DNA of 41,887 bases from a virus. The number at the start of each line of letters is the position of its first letter. Position 1 is the stretch's first letter. This document shows positions 21,978-31,358 of this stretch, one piece after another. Where the stretch lies: positions 1 to 41,887 of the IMG/VR virus record IMGVR_UViG_3300028800_000027. One strand, written 5' to 3'. The notes under the pieces were generated by a model. The model searched no databases. It was not told where the DNA came from and was given only the letters and a program-made list of their open reading frames with translations. The position numbers and the translations under genes were made by a program.

Positions 21978-23362
21978 CACTGCACCACTTCGATTTTCCA
22001 ACCGTCCGCGCCGCCGCTGGAGCCGCTGCCGTGGCTGCTCAGCAGTTCGCGCGCGCGCGGCGTAAGCTGCTTGTCGAACTGGTCGGTGGCTTTGAAGGCG
22101 TCGGCCTGTTGGCGCTGTGCTGCAAGCTGCCCAACCATGTCGTCTTTCCAAGTGTTGATGACGTTGCGCAGCTGCGTAGGTGAACTCGCCTTCGAAATCT
22201 GGTCCTTCATCTCTGCGCGATCGCCGCCCGTGCCGCCGCGCGCGATGAGATAGCGCGTGAGTTCGTCGGTCACGATGATCTTCTGGGCGTCGAAGTTGGT
22301 AGGCGCGGCTTTGCCGGTCTGCTTTTTGAACTCCTGGTTCAGGCTGTTGGCCGCGCGAACGTCGCCGTTCTGAAGCGCACCAATGTACTGGTCCAGCGTA
22401 TCCATGTGAGCGAGCACGGCGCCCGCCGAGCGCGTAAGCCCGCCGGCCGATGTAGGAGACGATTTCGCGAGATCGGTAAGGTACGCTTGCCGCGACTTGT
22501 AAGTCTGCCGTTCGTCAACGACGTCGTCGCCCGTCTTACCCTCGCTCGCGGCCTGCTGCGCGGCCGTTTTTGCGACGAGGATGCGGTTCGCCGTACCCGC
22601 TTTTCCTTGCCCCAGCGAGGGCATCATCCCGGTGCGAAGGAACGTAGTGCCGAGTAACGCGGCCGTCTGCGGATCAAGCGTGCTGCCCGCGCCGGATAGC
22701 TGCTGCTGTAGGAAGGGCAGGGCGCGGTCGGGATCGGTCGCGATTGCCTGGCGCACCATAGCGAGATGCTGCGGGTCTACAGCGTCAATTTTGCCGATTT
22801 GCGGCGCGTATTTGTCGTAAAGTTGGGTCAGTTGCTCCGGCGTCGCGCCTTTCTTGCGCGCATCGATCATTGCGCCGACCATGTACGAGCCCGCGAGGGC
22901 GGCGCGGTCGGAGGCGCTGAACGCCGTTTCCTGCTGTGTCTTCGCCGTTGATGCGTTCGAGCTGGCTGCGGCGGCATATTCCGCCGCGGTCTGGGCTTTC
23001 TTCTGCGCCTGATCGTTGGTGAAAGCTTCGCCCTGGTGCGCGACGTCGAAGCCGGTTTTCTGGTTCGTCAGATCTTGGCTGGTGTTTCCGAGCTGGAGAC
23101 CTTCTAGCTTCAACGGGTTGGCGAGAGCGTTGTAGTCGAGTGTCTGCTTCGCGCCCTGGTTTTCGAGGTCCATACCTTGCAGTTTGAGAGGGTTGGCTTG
23201 GTCGTTGAAGCCATACGTCTGCATTTGAAGCGCAGCCGCGGGATCGCCCGCGATGTCACCGTAGACCTTTTGCAGGGCGTTATACGCCATCGTCTTGCGA
23301 CGCTGGTCGGTTAGCGCCTGCGCCGATTCAATCCCCGTCTGAACCGATTTGCTGATGTCCAC
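21977..23362 (-). CDS. Ejection/internal virion protein, 461 aa
   Basis: GTG start with GGAG six bases upstream. A helical protein rich in Gln, Ala and Lys: QALTDQRRKTMAYNALQKVY, two related segments (NDQANPLKLQGMDLENQ and NALANPLKLEGLQLGN, an internal repeat), a long Ala/Thr/Gln helix, then a globular helical half. There is no signal peptide. Composition and location between other injection genes fit a P22-type DNA ejection protein stored in the head. Confidence 0.7.
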   Translation of the reverse strand: MDISKSVQTGIESAQALTDQRRKTMAYNALQKVYGDIAGDPAAALQMQTYGFNDQANPLKLQGMDLENQGAKQTLDYNALANPLKLEGLQLGNTSQDLTNQKTGFDVAHQGEAFTNDQAQKKAQTAAEYAAAASSNASTAKTQQETAFSASDRAALAGSYMVGAMIDARKKGATPEQLTQLYDKYAPQIGKIDAVDPQHLAMVRQAIATDPDRALPFLQQQLSGAGSTLDPQTAALLGTTFLRTGMMPSLGQGKAGTANRILVAKTAAQQAASEGKTGDDVVDERQTYKSRQAYLTDLAKSSPTSAGGLTRSAGAVLAHMDTLDQYIGALQNGDVRAANSLNQEFKKQTGKAAPTNFDAQKIIVTDELTRYLIARGGTGGDRAEMKDQISKASSPTQLRNVINTWKDDMVGQLAAQRQQADAFKATDQFDKQLTPRARELLSSHGSGSSGGADGWKIEVVQ

Positions 23363-23371
23363 GGCGGTCTC

Positions 23372-23977
23372 CTACAGGAACATAGTCGCGAGACTGGCGA
23401 CGTTGCCGATCATGTTGCCGAAGCCGCTCGCCCCTTGCGTAGCGTTACCAGACGTCATTGCACTTGCCGCGTTTCCGCCGCCGCTGGTGCCGGCCGCAGC
23501 CATCTGTCCGGTCGACGTGAGCCCTTGGTTCACGCGGTTGCTGACAACGTTATTCGCGCCGGAAAGTTGGTTCAGATAGTTGTTGAAGTATTGCGTGCCG
23601 ACGTCCTGGCCGTACCGCGTCAACGCCTTGGCTGTCGAACCACTGTTGAGAATGCCGCGCGACGCCGCATTACCCGTGATCGCCTTGGAGCCCGAGTCCA
23701 ACATAAAGTTGTAACCGGTGGAGTTCAGGTAGTTGTTGAAGCCGTTCTGGGTCTGACCAGTCATCGGCTGCACCCCCAGCAACTGCAACAGCGAGTTGCT
23801 GATGTTGCCTTCCTGCTGGCTGGCGCCTACGGCGTCATTCTGCACCTGATTGGTGAGATTATTACCCTTGAGGTAGTTGAAGCCGGTTAGAGCGGCCTGA
23901 TTGACCGCTTTGTCGCTGCTGTTGCCGCCGAACAGGGAGCCAATGCCCCCGACGACGCTGCCAATAATATCGCCCAC
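23372..23977 (-). CDS. Ejection protein (P22 gp7-like), 201 aa
   Basis: GTG start, overlapping the acetyltransferase-like gene by 91 bp in another frame. The N terminus GDIIGSVVGGIGSLFGG is a Gly-rich hydrophobic helix. The middle SGSKAITGNAASRGILNSGS, TAKALTRYGQDVGTQYFNNY, LNQL is a pattern widespread in phage tail or ejection proteins; a Gly/Ser/Ala tail follows. It probably crosses or lines the channel during DNA ejection. The start is the only reasonable initiation codon before the hydrophobic segment. Confidence 0.7.
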   Translation of the reverse strand: MGDIIGSVVGGIGSLFGGNSSDKAVNQAALTGFNYLKGNNLTNQVQNDAVGASQQEGNISNSLLQLLGVQPMTGQTQNGFNNYLNSTGYNFMLDSGSKAITGNAASRGILNSGSTAKALTRYGQDVGTQYFNNYLNQLSGANNVVSNRVNQGLTSTGQMAAAGTSGGGNAASAMTSGNATQGASGFGNMIGNVASLATMFL

Positions 23978-24390
23978 TGGTCGCGCTCAAGTATGTAGTC
24001 GATGCAGGCGCGGCCCAAAGAGTCCGTGGATACGCCGACGGGCCGGGCGCCAAGAGCGCGGTTCATCGCGCGAGCGGCGCGATTTTCACGAGGCGTAGAG
24101 CCACATATAGCAGCCGCGCCGTGTCTTGTAAACATGGTGTGAAGCGCCATCTTCGTCGCCTTGAGCACGTCGGGGCCGCGTAGGGAGGCGGTGAACAGGT
24201 AGTGCATCTCGTAAGTGTGGTTGCCGCGCCAGCCGAACAACAACAGTCCGTGCTCATTACCGAGAACGACATTACGGTGATCGCGAAAGAACGGGGCGAG
24301 GTCGACATGATCGAAGCCGGGCGCCAGGCTGGTGAGTACCTCTGGCTGGTTCACCACGAAATTGAGCAGCTTAACGCGCTTATCTGTCAC
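23887..24390 (-). CDS. P22 gp14-like acetyltransferase-fold protein (DUF2824)
   Basis: 167 residues from a GTG overlapping the tail-fibre stop. GNAT-like features: LLFGWRGNHTYEMHYLFTAS, then ICGSTPRENRAARAMNRALG, ARPVG, matching the acetyl-CoA pyrophosphate-loop/helix region. P22 gp14 (DUF2824) is a similar small protein at this place among ejection genes. Whether it acetylates anything is unknown. The last ~30 residues overlap the next gene and may not be constrained. Confidence 0.75.
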   Translation of the reverse strand: MTDKRVKLLNFVVNQPEVLTSLAPGFDHVDLAPFFRDHRNVVLGNEHGLLLFGWRGNHTYEMHYLFTASLRGPDVLKATKMALHTMFTRHGAAAICGSTPRENRAARAMNRALGARPVGVSTDSLGRACIDYILERDQWAILLAASSGALAPCSAATAATKRSIRPL

Positions 24391-25790
24391 GGGTATTTGA
24401 CCGACACATAAGTTCCAGCCCCGTTGGTGTTGAAACTAGCGGCCGGGTTATTAGCCCCCGTTCGGCTTGCGTCGGCCCAAAACGCCTGTCTGTGGTTTGT
24501 TGTACCCCATACGGAAACCGCGGTGTCGCACCACACCCCAATCCAGTAAATCCCGTCTGCGGGAGCAGTGAACGCTGACGTGAGAGTGGCCCAGTTGACG
24601 ACATTGGCCGTCGTACCGGTGATTAGAGAATCATTCACATAGTTGGTCGTGACTGTCGTAAGCGTTCCGCCGTATATTGCCACAGCCCACTTGGCGGTGG
24701 CGTTCGCAGCAGCCCAAGCAATACCAACACGATCTACCACCGCACCAGCGGGCAGAAACAAACCCAGCAGAATGTAGTCATTCGCCGCAAAGGCGCTCGT
24801 GCCGCTAAACCCGTGCTGGGGAACCGTGACTTTACCGCCCCCTCCGCCGCCCGACCCCGTGCCGATGTCAGCCCACGCACTGCCCTGATATTGTTGCAGC
24901 TTCCCCAGCGTCGTGTCCTGCACGATCATCCCGGCGGTGGGCGTGAGCGCGTTCTTCTGCGTCGTTGTCATACGCGGCGGGAGGAGCGCGCCGGTGGTGC
25001 TGTTCACATCGAGCGCGACAGATGCTGTGGGATCGGCTGCGGAGCCAATGGTCGTGCGGCCGGCGAGGACGTTGAGGTCGGATGTGCCCTCTGCATAGAC
25101 GCCGTAGCCCTTCGTTACCGCCGCGCCGGTCTTTTGGGACTTGATGCGCGCGCCGTAGAGCGTACCTATTGTTGATGTGTTGCTGATTGACGGACTCTCT
25201 GCCAGAAGACCTTCGCCAACGGTCACTTGCGCAGCGCCGGAGGTGATTATCTGGGTTCGTGAAGCCCGCGCATCGCTAATAACGCCGCCCGTCGTGCCGC
25301 GCGCCCGAACATTGGAATAGCTACCTGTCGCGTCAAGCAGCGCGCCGGTACTGTCCCAAAGAACGGCACCTTGGGTAGCAACAGCGTGAAGCGCATTATT
25401 CGCGCCCGTAAGCTGCAAGCCGTAATTCAGATGAATGATGTTTTGTGAAGTGTTTGCGCCACCGACGGTCTGCCAGTTGTTAATGACCGCCCCCGCGTTT
25501 AGCGCGGACGGGTCGTAGAGGACTTGTGTCCGTAGACCACCTGAAGCGCCGACGCCAATAGACAACACGTCGTTCGTCTCATCCCACACCAACCCCGTCG
25601 ACCAACCCACATCAAGATTGGCGGAGGAGAGCTTGTAGAGCAGCGCACCCGCCGCGCCGCCCGACACGTCGGGGACACTGCTGTTGACGTCGTGTTGCTG
25701 CGCCCACTTGCGCTGGAACTCAGGGGTCGGGAAGCCATTCTTGTCCGTGATGGGGACTTGCCAATGCAGCGGGTCGACGCGGGAAATCAC
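24387..25790 (-). CDS. Tail fibre/spike protein
   Basis: 467 residues, GTG start with GGGAG six bases upstream. The N terminus is a virion-attachment-like part (PEFQRKWAQQHDVN). The middle is a Gly/Thr/Ser-rich beta region with VALDVNSTTGALLPPRMTTT, QKNAL, a motif common in phage fibres and ending in a coating segment. A GSGGGGGG linker around residue 319 separates a ~145-residue beta-rich C-terminal domain (APADGIYWIGVWCDTAVSVW) that probably binds the receptor. No intramolecular chaperone signature was seen. Confidence 0.8.
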   Translation of the reverse strand: MISRVDPLHWQVPITDKNGFPTPEFQRKWAQQHDVNSSVPDVSGGAAGALLYKLSSANLDVGWSTGLVWDETNDVLSIGVGASGGLRTQVLYDPSALNAGAVINNWQTVGGANTSQNIIHLNYGLQLTGANNALHAVATQGAVLWDSTGALLDATGSYSNVRARGTTGGVISDARASRTQIITSGAAQVTVGEGLLAESPSISNTSTIGTLYGARIKSQKTGAAVTKGYGVYAEGTSDLNVLAGRTTIGSAADPTASVALDVNSTTGALLPPRMTTTQKNALTPTAGMIVQDTTLGKLQQYQGSAWADIGTGSGGGGGGKVTVPQHGFSGTSAFAANDYILLGLFLPAGAVVDRVGIAWAAANATAKWAVAIYGGTLTTVTTNYVNDSLITGTTANVVNWATLTSAFTAPADGIYWIGVWCDTAVSVWGTTNHRQAFWADASRTGANNPAASFNTNGAGTYVSVKYP

Positions 25791-25792
25791 AC

Positions 25793-26644
25793 CTAGCTCC
25801 CGTTCGGCTGGGTGGGCGCGTTGTTGTCCTCGTCGAAGCCGTCAACAAACACATCCGCGCCGTCGATGCGGATCAGGCCACCGCTGTCGCTGAGTTCGAA
25901 GATGCGGCCGGGCGCCATGAACGCACCCAGCGAGCGGTAGGCCAGCTCGTCGTCATAGTTACCCTGCGTCAGTTCGATCGTGAACGGATCGCTCCAGGTC
26001 TTACCGTTGTCGTCGCTGTACTTAAGCGTGAACGTCGCGCCGTTGACTTCATCAATCTGCCCAACTGACGCGGTGACGCGCAGCGCCTCAACAGAGTGGA
26101 AGGTGCGCGAGCGCGTCTGAACGCCGCCGGTCACCACATGCGCGATGTCGCGCCATTCCTCGTCAAGCACGGCGGACGGGTTAAGCTCCCACACATAACT
26201 GTTAACGGAATCGCCGCCGACAATGCGGCTCTGCCCCCACATCGTTCCGTTGACGAGGTTCCACTGGCCGAAGCCTTGCGTATCGAACTGCGCCCATTGC
26301 TGGGTCGATATGTCGTAGACGAACGTACCTTCAGGGCCGAGGTTCAGCACATAGAACGTATGACCGTCGAGCGTAAACGACCACGCGCGCGTGCGGCTTT
26401 GGTCTGGAACACCAGTCTTGTAAGCGACAAGCATGACGACTTGGGATGTACCAGGCACGGTATAAACCTCACGTTGGAGAGCGACCAAACCGGCAATCTG
26501 AGTCGTCTGCGCCTTGCGCGCCGAAGGCGGCGCATATGAAACCAGCATCGCGACTTGAGATGTGCGTGGGGACGGCGCCTGTTTGAACGGCGTCGAAACC
26601 AGCGCAGCAACCTGAGATGTTCGCGCAGCGAGCGCCACGGTCAT
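25793..26644 (-). CDS. gp10 C-terminal-like tail protein with N-terminal repeats
   Basis: 283 residues. The first ~75 hold four degenerate ~20-residue repeats built on [TS]-[ST]-Q-[VI]-x-x-L-V (TSQVAALVS, TSQVAMLVS, TTQIAGLVA, TSQVVMLVA), a repeat type seen in decoration or fibre proteins. The rest (AWSFTLDGHTFYVLNLGPEG, WAQFDTQGFGQWN, DDNGKTWSDP, RIFELSDSGG) reads like the C-terminal beta-propeller part of P22 gp10-type tail accessory proteins. It probably sits on the tail hub with the 421-residue protein at 28806. Confidence 0.7.
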   Translation of the reverse strand: MTVALAARTSQVAALVSTPFKQAPSPRTSQVAMLVSYAPPSARKAQTTQIAGLVALQREVYTVPGTSQVVMLVAYKTGVPDQSRTRAWSFTLDGHTFYVLNLGPEGTFVYDISTQQWAQFDTQGFGQWNLVNGTMWGQSRIVGGDSVNSYVWELNPSAVLDEEWRDIAHVVTGGVQTRSRTFHSVEALRVTASVGQIDEVNGATFTLKYSDDNGKTWSDPFTIELTQGNYDDELAYRSLGAFMAPGRIFELSDSGGLIRIDGADVFVDGFDEDNNAPTQPNGS

Positions 26645-26652
26645 ACCACACC

Positions 26653-28809
26653 TTAAGTCGTGCGGTTTACCCGCACCCTTCCGCCAATAATGGTTGTCGG
26701 GGTCAAGTCCACGCCGGTATCGGGATCGGTCTCATAGTGGTCTTGGTAGTAGCTTGGATTGGTGCCAATGCTGTTGTCTGCGCCGGCCGTCGCCGCGCCG
26801 TGCGGCCCCACGAAGGAAGACTGCACGGAGCACGTTCCAGTGTCGGATTTGAAGTTGCGCGTGAAGACCGAAACCGAACGTATCACCGTCGTTTCCGGAG
26901 GGAGACGATCAAAGCTGAACTCGCTCGCGCCGGGAATATCCTCGCCGCCGGAGAGCGTTGCGCCGCCCCAAGAGCCGTTCGGCTCGTTGGTGGTGGAAGC
27001 TATTGCGTTACCGGCGGTCCCTGGTGTGTTGGCCGTCACAAGCATCTGGTCAACGGGAAGCTGTACCGCACTCACGTCGAAATTCGCCGTCGTGCCGGTG
27101 CCGTACAGTGACCCCGCTCCTGCGGCCGCGTTTATCGCAGCGACGAGGTTGGCAACTGTGGCGTCTGCGTCGACGCCGATAAGAACGTCGAACGCAGTGG
27201 TGAGCGCGGCCACGAACGTATAGACAGCGGCCGTGCTGCCGTCCTTCGTTCCAACGGTGACAATTTTACCCGCTGTTGGCAGTCCGGTGAGGGTAAACGT
27301 GCCTTCGGCGGGGATGAGTGCAGCTTCAATGAACGTGTCGTCGCGCGGCGTGTGCTGGTTGATTGTCTGATATGCAAACGAACCGTCGTCGGGCGTGTTC
27401 TGCACCGCACCGTTGCGCGCCGTCATAAGGCGCCCAAAGCTGGATTCGTCGTTTACCCCGCTGTCGAAGCCACACAGTAGCGCCACGTCGGCGAAGTCAG
27501 GGTCGTCCGTACTGTTGCGCGGGAAAGGCACTGTGGTCGGCGTAAAGTTGCTGTCGTAGCGGCAGAATCCGACCGTCAGACGCACTTCGTCGATGAAGCC
27601 GTTGAGCGCGGTGTTTGCAATGGCACTTGTCGTACCGTCACATTGCGCGCCGATGGAGGTCGTCGCGGCGCCGGCGAAGTAGGTGTTGGCGTCCGCCGCT
27701 GGCAAGCCTTGCTGTACACCATCAATGAAGAACAGCGTCTCGCCGCTCGCGCGCGAAACAGCGACGTGATACCAGCGGTTTAGCTCAGGCGTCCACGGCC
27801 ACTGGAAGATTTCGGCGACCGTTCCGGCTTGGCCGTCGGTGGAGATGCGAAACACCGTCGTACCGCTCTCGAGCGTCGGACCGCCCATGTAAAGCTGATA
27901 GCTGCGGCGATTGTTGGTTTCGTCCCACTTGCCGAAGATCTGCGCCTTATTAGAGCCCGTCGGAAGCGCGAAGAAGCGGACGAACTGCTCAATCGTAAAA
28001 TCGCCGCTGCCAAGGTCGGTCTGCGTCGAACTGGCTGCTGTCACACACGAATTGGTGTTCGCGCGGTTGTCCAGAATGCCAGTGCCGAGCTTCTTGCGCG
28101 GGCGCGCCGTCCATCCGGCTACATTGGTGTCGTTGTTCGGAAACAACGTCGCAATCCGAATGTCGCCATCGAAGCCGTTGTTATAAGTACCAGTCGTGTC
28201 GCGTACACGAATGTCCGTTATCCACGGTGTACCTTCTCGATTGATCGTAAGGCTACCGTCGATAAACCGCAGCTGGCCTATCGCCGCGCTCGCCAGCGAC
28301 AAGCCCGACACGTTCATTACTGGGGTGTCGGGGTCATCAACGTACATGACGAAAGTTTCGCCAACCGTATCAATTTTCATGTCGATGAACTGCCAGGTCT
28401 GCGCAACGATGACCGGCCCAGCCGTCTGTGCCAAAACAGTGCCGTCAGAGCCGCGCAGCGAAACTGCGCCGTTAGACTCTACACAGACGTAAGCGATGCT
28501 CGCGTTTGCGGCAGTGCGAAAATGTACAATGGCGTTCAAGTTGTTGCTGGCGGGCAGAGTCTCCATCGAATAGCCGCACGACACCAACAACGCGGTGTAA
28601 GTCGACGGGAGCGCGAGACGCAGCCCATTGAAGTCTCCGTGATTTGAAGCCGCCAATGAGCCGAGCGTTCGCGCACCCCACGCCGGAACACCGCCAAAAA
28701 CTTGCGTGCCGGTGCTTGGAAGTTCCGCCCACACTCCAGAAAGCATGTTTGCTTTCGCGACAGAAGACGTGGCGCCATAGTGCGAGAGGCCATCTTCGAA
28801 GATAATCAT
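26653..28809 (-). CDS. LamG-like (concanavalin-fold) virion protein
   Basis: 718 residues. Residues ~265-420 carry a LamG/Pentraxin-type domain: FTIEQFVRFFALPTG, IFGKWDETNNRRSYQLYMGG, RWYHVAVSRASGETLFFIDG, GFIDEVRLTVG. Flanking regions are beta-rich. The C-terminal part (AVYTFVAALTTAFDVLIGVD, ADATVANLVAAINAAAGAGS) resembles domains found in phage tail proteins, and a RVRVNRTT tail ends it. It is probably a carbohydrate-binding adhesin attached to the tail hub. ATG overlaps the previous stop. Confidence 0.75.
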   Translation of the reverse strand: MIIFEDGLSHYGATSSVAKANMLSGVWAELPSTGTQVFGGVPAWGARTLGSLAASNHGDFNGLRLALPSTYTALLVSCGYSMETLPASNNLNAIVHFRTAANASIAYVCVESNGAVSLRGSDGTVLAQTAGPVIVAQTWQFIDMKIDTVGETFVMYVDDPDTPVMNVSGLSLASAAIGQLRFIDGSLTINREGTPWITDIRVRDTTGTYNNGFDGDIRIATLFPNNDTNVAGWTARPRKKLGTGILDNRANTNSCVTAASSTQTDLGSGDFTIEQFVRFFALPTGSNKAQIFGKWDETNNRRSYQLYMGGPTLESGTTVFRISTDGQAGTVAEIFQWPWTPELNRWYHVAVSRASGETLFFIDGVQQGLPAADANTYFAGAATTSIGAQCDGTTSAIANTALNGFIDEVRLTVGFCRYDSNFTPTTVPFPRNSTDDPDFADVALLCGFDSGVNDESSFGRLMTARNGAVQNTPDDGSFAYQTINQHTPRDDTFIEAALIPAEGTFTLTGLPTAGKIVTVGTKDGSTAAVYTFVAALTTAFDVLIGVDADATVANLVAAINAAAGAGSLYGTGTTANFDVSAVQLPVDQMLVTANTPGTAGNAIASTTNEPNGSWGGATLSGGEDIPGASEFSFDRLPPETTVIRSVSVFTRNFKSDTGTCSVQSSFVGPHGAATAGADNSIGTNPSYYQDHYETDPDTGVDLTPTTIIGGRVRVNRTT

Positions 28810-30071
28810 GCTGCAAGTCCTTGTTCGCGGCGCAACTGTGTACGGATGCGTTCTTCAATGCCGTTGTTGCTGACGCGGTGCGTGCCCCATGGGACGCTGG
28901 AGCCGGACGAGTAGCCCATCTGGTAGACGATACCGTCATCGCCGATGCACATGACGCTGTCCTTCACCACCACGGTCGTTCCATCGACGGTGCCGCGCGC
29001 ATAGACGCGCCCTGCGACGGGAGAGAATGGCGCGTCAGGGTCGCCTGTCGCGTACCAGTTCTCCGTGGATCCCTGGCCTGTAATCATCACCTGATCGCCG
29101 ACGGTCAACATGTCCACAATGTTGTCGGGGTTGGATTCCTTCTCGGCAAAGTTGAGCGGATCGATCGTCGTCGCGCCCGGTTCAAGCCAGAAGAACATTT
29201 GTGAATTGGCGACCGACGCGAGCACAAAGCTAGAGACGGTGGCGAGTGCCTTGATACCAACGCCGTCCGGCACAGCAACGCCGCTCAGCGCGTGCGTGCC
29301 ACCGCCCGCCAGCGTACCACCGCCCCAAGTCAGGAACGATCCCGACGGGACTGTGGTCACGATCGCGTTGCCGTCTGCGTACACGCTGAAGGCGGTAACG
29401 ACCAGCGTTGTCGGCGTGCTGGTGGCTGATACTATGGAGCTTGGACCGCCCAGCGTCGTGCTGAAGTCCACGCCGCGCACGCCGTCGAAGTTTATGAGCT
29501 TCGCCAGGTTGGCCAGCGACTCCGCGTCCGTGCCGCCAAGCAGCGCAAGCCACGGATGCGTCGCGGTTCCGTCTGGGCTGTTGTTGTCGACGTTCGCGTT
29601 CCAGCTGTAGTAGGTGTCACCAACGCGCACGACTTGGTTGGTGATGGCTCCGCCTGCGAGCGTCAACGTCCCGGTAGCGTGCGAGCCGCCATCGTAGAAC
29701 TGGAGCAGAAGACCGTCGGCGATGAACAGGTACTCGTAGCCAATTCCCTTCATCCATGTGACTTCAGGATGGCCCGTGCCGTTGATTATGCCGGTGATTT
29801 GGGTTTTCGTCCCGTCGGTCGCGTAGCGGTATAAGTTCTCGCCGGACACGACAAACAGATCACCGTCGAACAGTCCGAGTTTCGAGTAGTTGCCGCGAAT
29901 GTTGCCGCCACTGAAATAAGCAAGCTCATCCGTGCCGGGGCGCGTCAGCAGCGCAATACGCTCGCGCAAATTGGTCGGGTTGGCCTCAAGAAAGCGGTTC
30001 TCGAGCCTCACTTCAGGCTCGCCCGCATAGTTGCGCTTGTACGCGCCGACGCCGAGGGGGAGGGTCACCAT
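28806..30071 (-). CDS. P22 gp10-like packaged-DNA stabilisation protein
   Basis: 421 residues. The start MVTLPLGVGAYKRNYAGEPE, VRLENRFLEANPTNLRERIA, LLTRPGTDE and the later GLFDGDLFVVSGENLYR are typical of gp10/tail hub beta-propellers (P22 gp10, phage stabilisation protein). In P22, gp10 extends the gp4 ring and closes the packaged head. Here it follows the gp4-like gene by one base, the same order as P22. The insert at ~150-260 appears to be an added domain. Confidence 0.78.
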   Translation of the reverse strand: MVTLPLGVGAYKRNYAGEPEVRLENRFLEANPTNLRERIALLTRPGTDELAYFSGGNIRGNYSKLGLFDGDLFVVSGENLYRYATDGTKTQITGIINGTGHPEVTWMKGIGYEYLFIADGLLLQFYDGGSHATGTLTLAGGAITNQVVRVGDTYYSWNANVDNNSPDGTATHPWLALLGGTDAESLANLAKLINFDGVRGVDFSTTLGGPSSIVSATSTPTTLVVTAFSVYADGNAIVTTVPSGSFLTWGGGTLAGGGTHALSGVAVPDGVGIKALATVSSFVLASVANSQMFFWLEPGATTIDPLNFAEKESNPDNIVDMLTVGDQVMITGQGSTENWYATGDPDAPFSPVAGRVYARGTVDGTTVVVKDSVMCIGDDGIVYQMGYSSGSSVPWGTHRVSNNGIEERIRTQLRREQGLAA

Positions 30072-30072
30072 G

Positions 30073-30855
30073 TCACGCCATCCAACTTCCGCCGGAATAG
30101 CTCTGGTACGAGTTCGGAATGTCCTGCCCGCCGAAGATCGTTGTACCGGCCTGCCGATAGCGCGTCTTCAGGTGCGACAACATCGTCTTGAAAGTCGCGA
30201 CGGTCCCGGTGCCCGGCTCTTTGCCGTAGCGCGGCGACAGGCGGATAGCGAGCGCGGTGATGAACAAGTCGTCGAGGTCGGGCGGGAAAGGAAAGTCGTC
30301 CGTCAGGGCCACATCCACAACCGCGCGCCAGTCCCCCAAATCGGCGCGGTATATCCACTGCCGCATGTCAAACGGCGCTGTGAACTCTTGCGACGCCACG
30401 CCTTCAATCTTGCGCCCATTACCGCTGATCGTCAGAACAGTGCCGTCAACCAGCGAAGCGCCGCTGATGAGCGACATACGCGAGCCGTCGTTGGGCGATT
30501 CGGGGAAGTAGACCGTCTGGTCGACGCTTCCGCCGAAAATAATGCGGCTGTTCTTCGGCGGCGTTTGCCACACGCTCGGCGTAATGTCGGACGGCGCAGG
30601 CCCGTACAGGTCCACCGCCGTGTTTTGAGGGTAGGGTAGTTGCGGGAAATTGGCCGCGATGGGAGCGGTGCGCTGCGGCGCAGGCACCTCCCAGTCTGCC
30701 AGGTTCTCACCTACTTCGTTGCCAAATACGCCGTTGATGTACCCGTTCAGCCGGTCAAGCGCTTCGGTCTGCTCATCCGTCGTAGGCGATTTGCCGACGG
30801 GAATGAGGTTTCCTTCGCGATAGGCCGACTGAATGAGATCTGACGCAATGGTCAT
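30073..30855 (-). CDS. P22 gp4-like tail accessory factor (head completion)
   Basis: 260 residues. The N terminus TIASDLIQSAYREGNLIPVG, KSPTTDEQTEALDRLNGYIN, G matches the helical start of gp4/T7 gp11-type adaptor proteins, which bind below the portal ring. A beta-rich middle (LPYPQNTAVDLYGPAPSDIT; IIFGGSVDQTVYFPES) and a C-terminal helix with TFKTMLSHLKTRYRQAG follow. The gene order coat - small gene - this - gp10-like supports the call. Confidence 0.72.
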   Translation of the reverse strand: MTIASDLIQSAYREGNLIPVGKSPTTDEQTEALDRLNGYINGVFGNEVGENLADWEVPAPQRTAPIAANFPQLPYPQNTAVDLYGPAPSDITPSVWQTPPKNSRIIFGGSVDQTVYFPESPNDGSRMSLISGASLVDGTVLTISGNGRKIEGVASQEFTAPFDMRQWIYRADLGDWRAVVDVALTDDFPFPPDLDDLFITALAIRLSPRYGKEPGTGTVATFKTMLSHLKTRYRQAGTTIFGGQDIPNSYQSYSGGSWMA

Positions 30856-30861
30856 GGCACC

Positions 30862-31236
30862 TTACGCCGGGGCGGTGAGCAGCCCCAAAAGAGTTTTGGT
30901 GTCCGCGTCCACATCGAACGCTTCACCTTTTTCGTGGAGCGCTGCGACAACATTATCGCGCAGCAAATCGTGAAGCGACTTTGTACCTGCGTTCTTTTTG
31001 AACTCGATCCCACCTTCGTTGAGCGCCGCAACGATTTCATCGCGCGTCAAGCCAAGAGGGGCGGGCGGTTCAACAACGACAGCGGCGACTTCCTCCACCG
31101 GCGGAGGCGCGTCGAGCCAGCCTTCCGGCACATCCTCGGCGCGCTCGAATATTTCTGACTGACCGTTCGGGCCGTATTTGCGCGAGGGCCAGTAGGTTTT
31201 TTCACCCTTTCGCGGAGGATAAGGCGCAACTGCCAT
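30862..31236 (-). CDS. HeH/SAP-like small virion-region protein, 124 aa
   Basis: ATG 31236 has GGGAG nine bases upstream; the longer open frame upstream crosses a hairpin and is rejected. The N-terminal half (YWPSRKYGPNGQSEIFERAE, DVPEGWLDAPP) is a conserved type in podovirus head regions. The C-terminal half has two helix-extension-helix-like motifs (LTRDEIVAALNEGGIEFKKN; LRDNVVAALHEKGEAFDVDA) usually linked to nucleic-acid binding. It may be a head-completion or DNA-contacting protein. The role is inferred from position. Confidence 0.65.
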   Translation of the reverse strand: MAVAPYPPRKGEKTYWPSRKYGPNGQSEIFERAEDVPEGWLDAPPPVEEVAAVVVEPPAPLGLTRDEIVAALNEGGIEFKKNAGTKSLHDLLRDNVVAALHEKGEAFDVDADTKTLLGLLTAPA

Positions 31237-31271
31237 AGACGAAGCTCCCTTAGAATTTAACTGGCAGTATC

Positions 31272-31301
31272 GAGGTCGGTCAGAGTTACCTGACCGACCT
31301 C
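31272..31301 (-). terminator. Perfect 12-bp hairpin after coat gene
   Basis: gaggtcggtcag - agttac - ctgaccgacctc lies between the coat gene stop and the next ribosome-binding site. It has no adjacent T-run on either strand, so it is more likely an RNA-processing, stabilising or attenuating stem that raises coat expression over downstream genes than a full terminator. Confidence 0.6.
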
Positions 31302-31358
31302 TCAACTACATGTGAAACAGTGGCCGCGATTCCAGAAGGACAACCCGCGGCTCACTTT

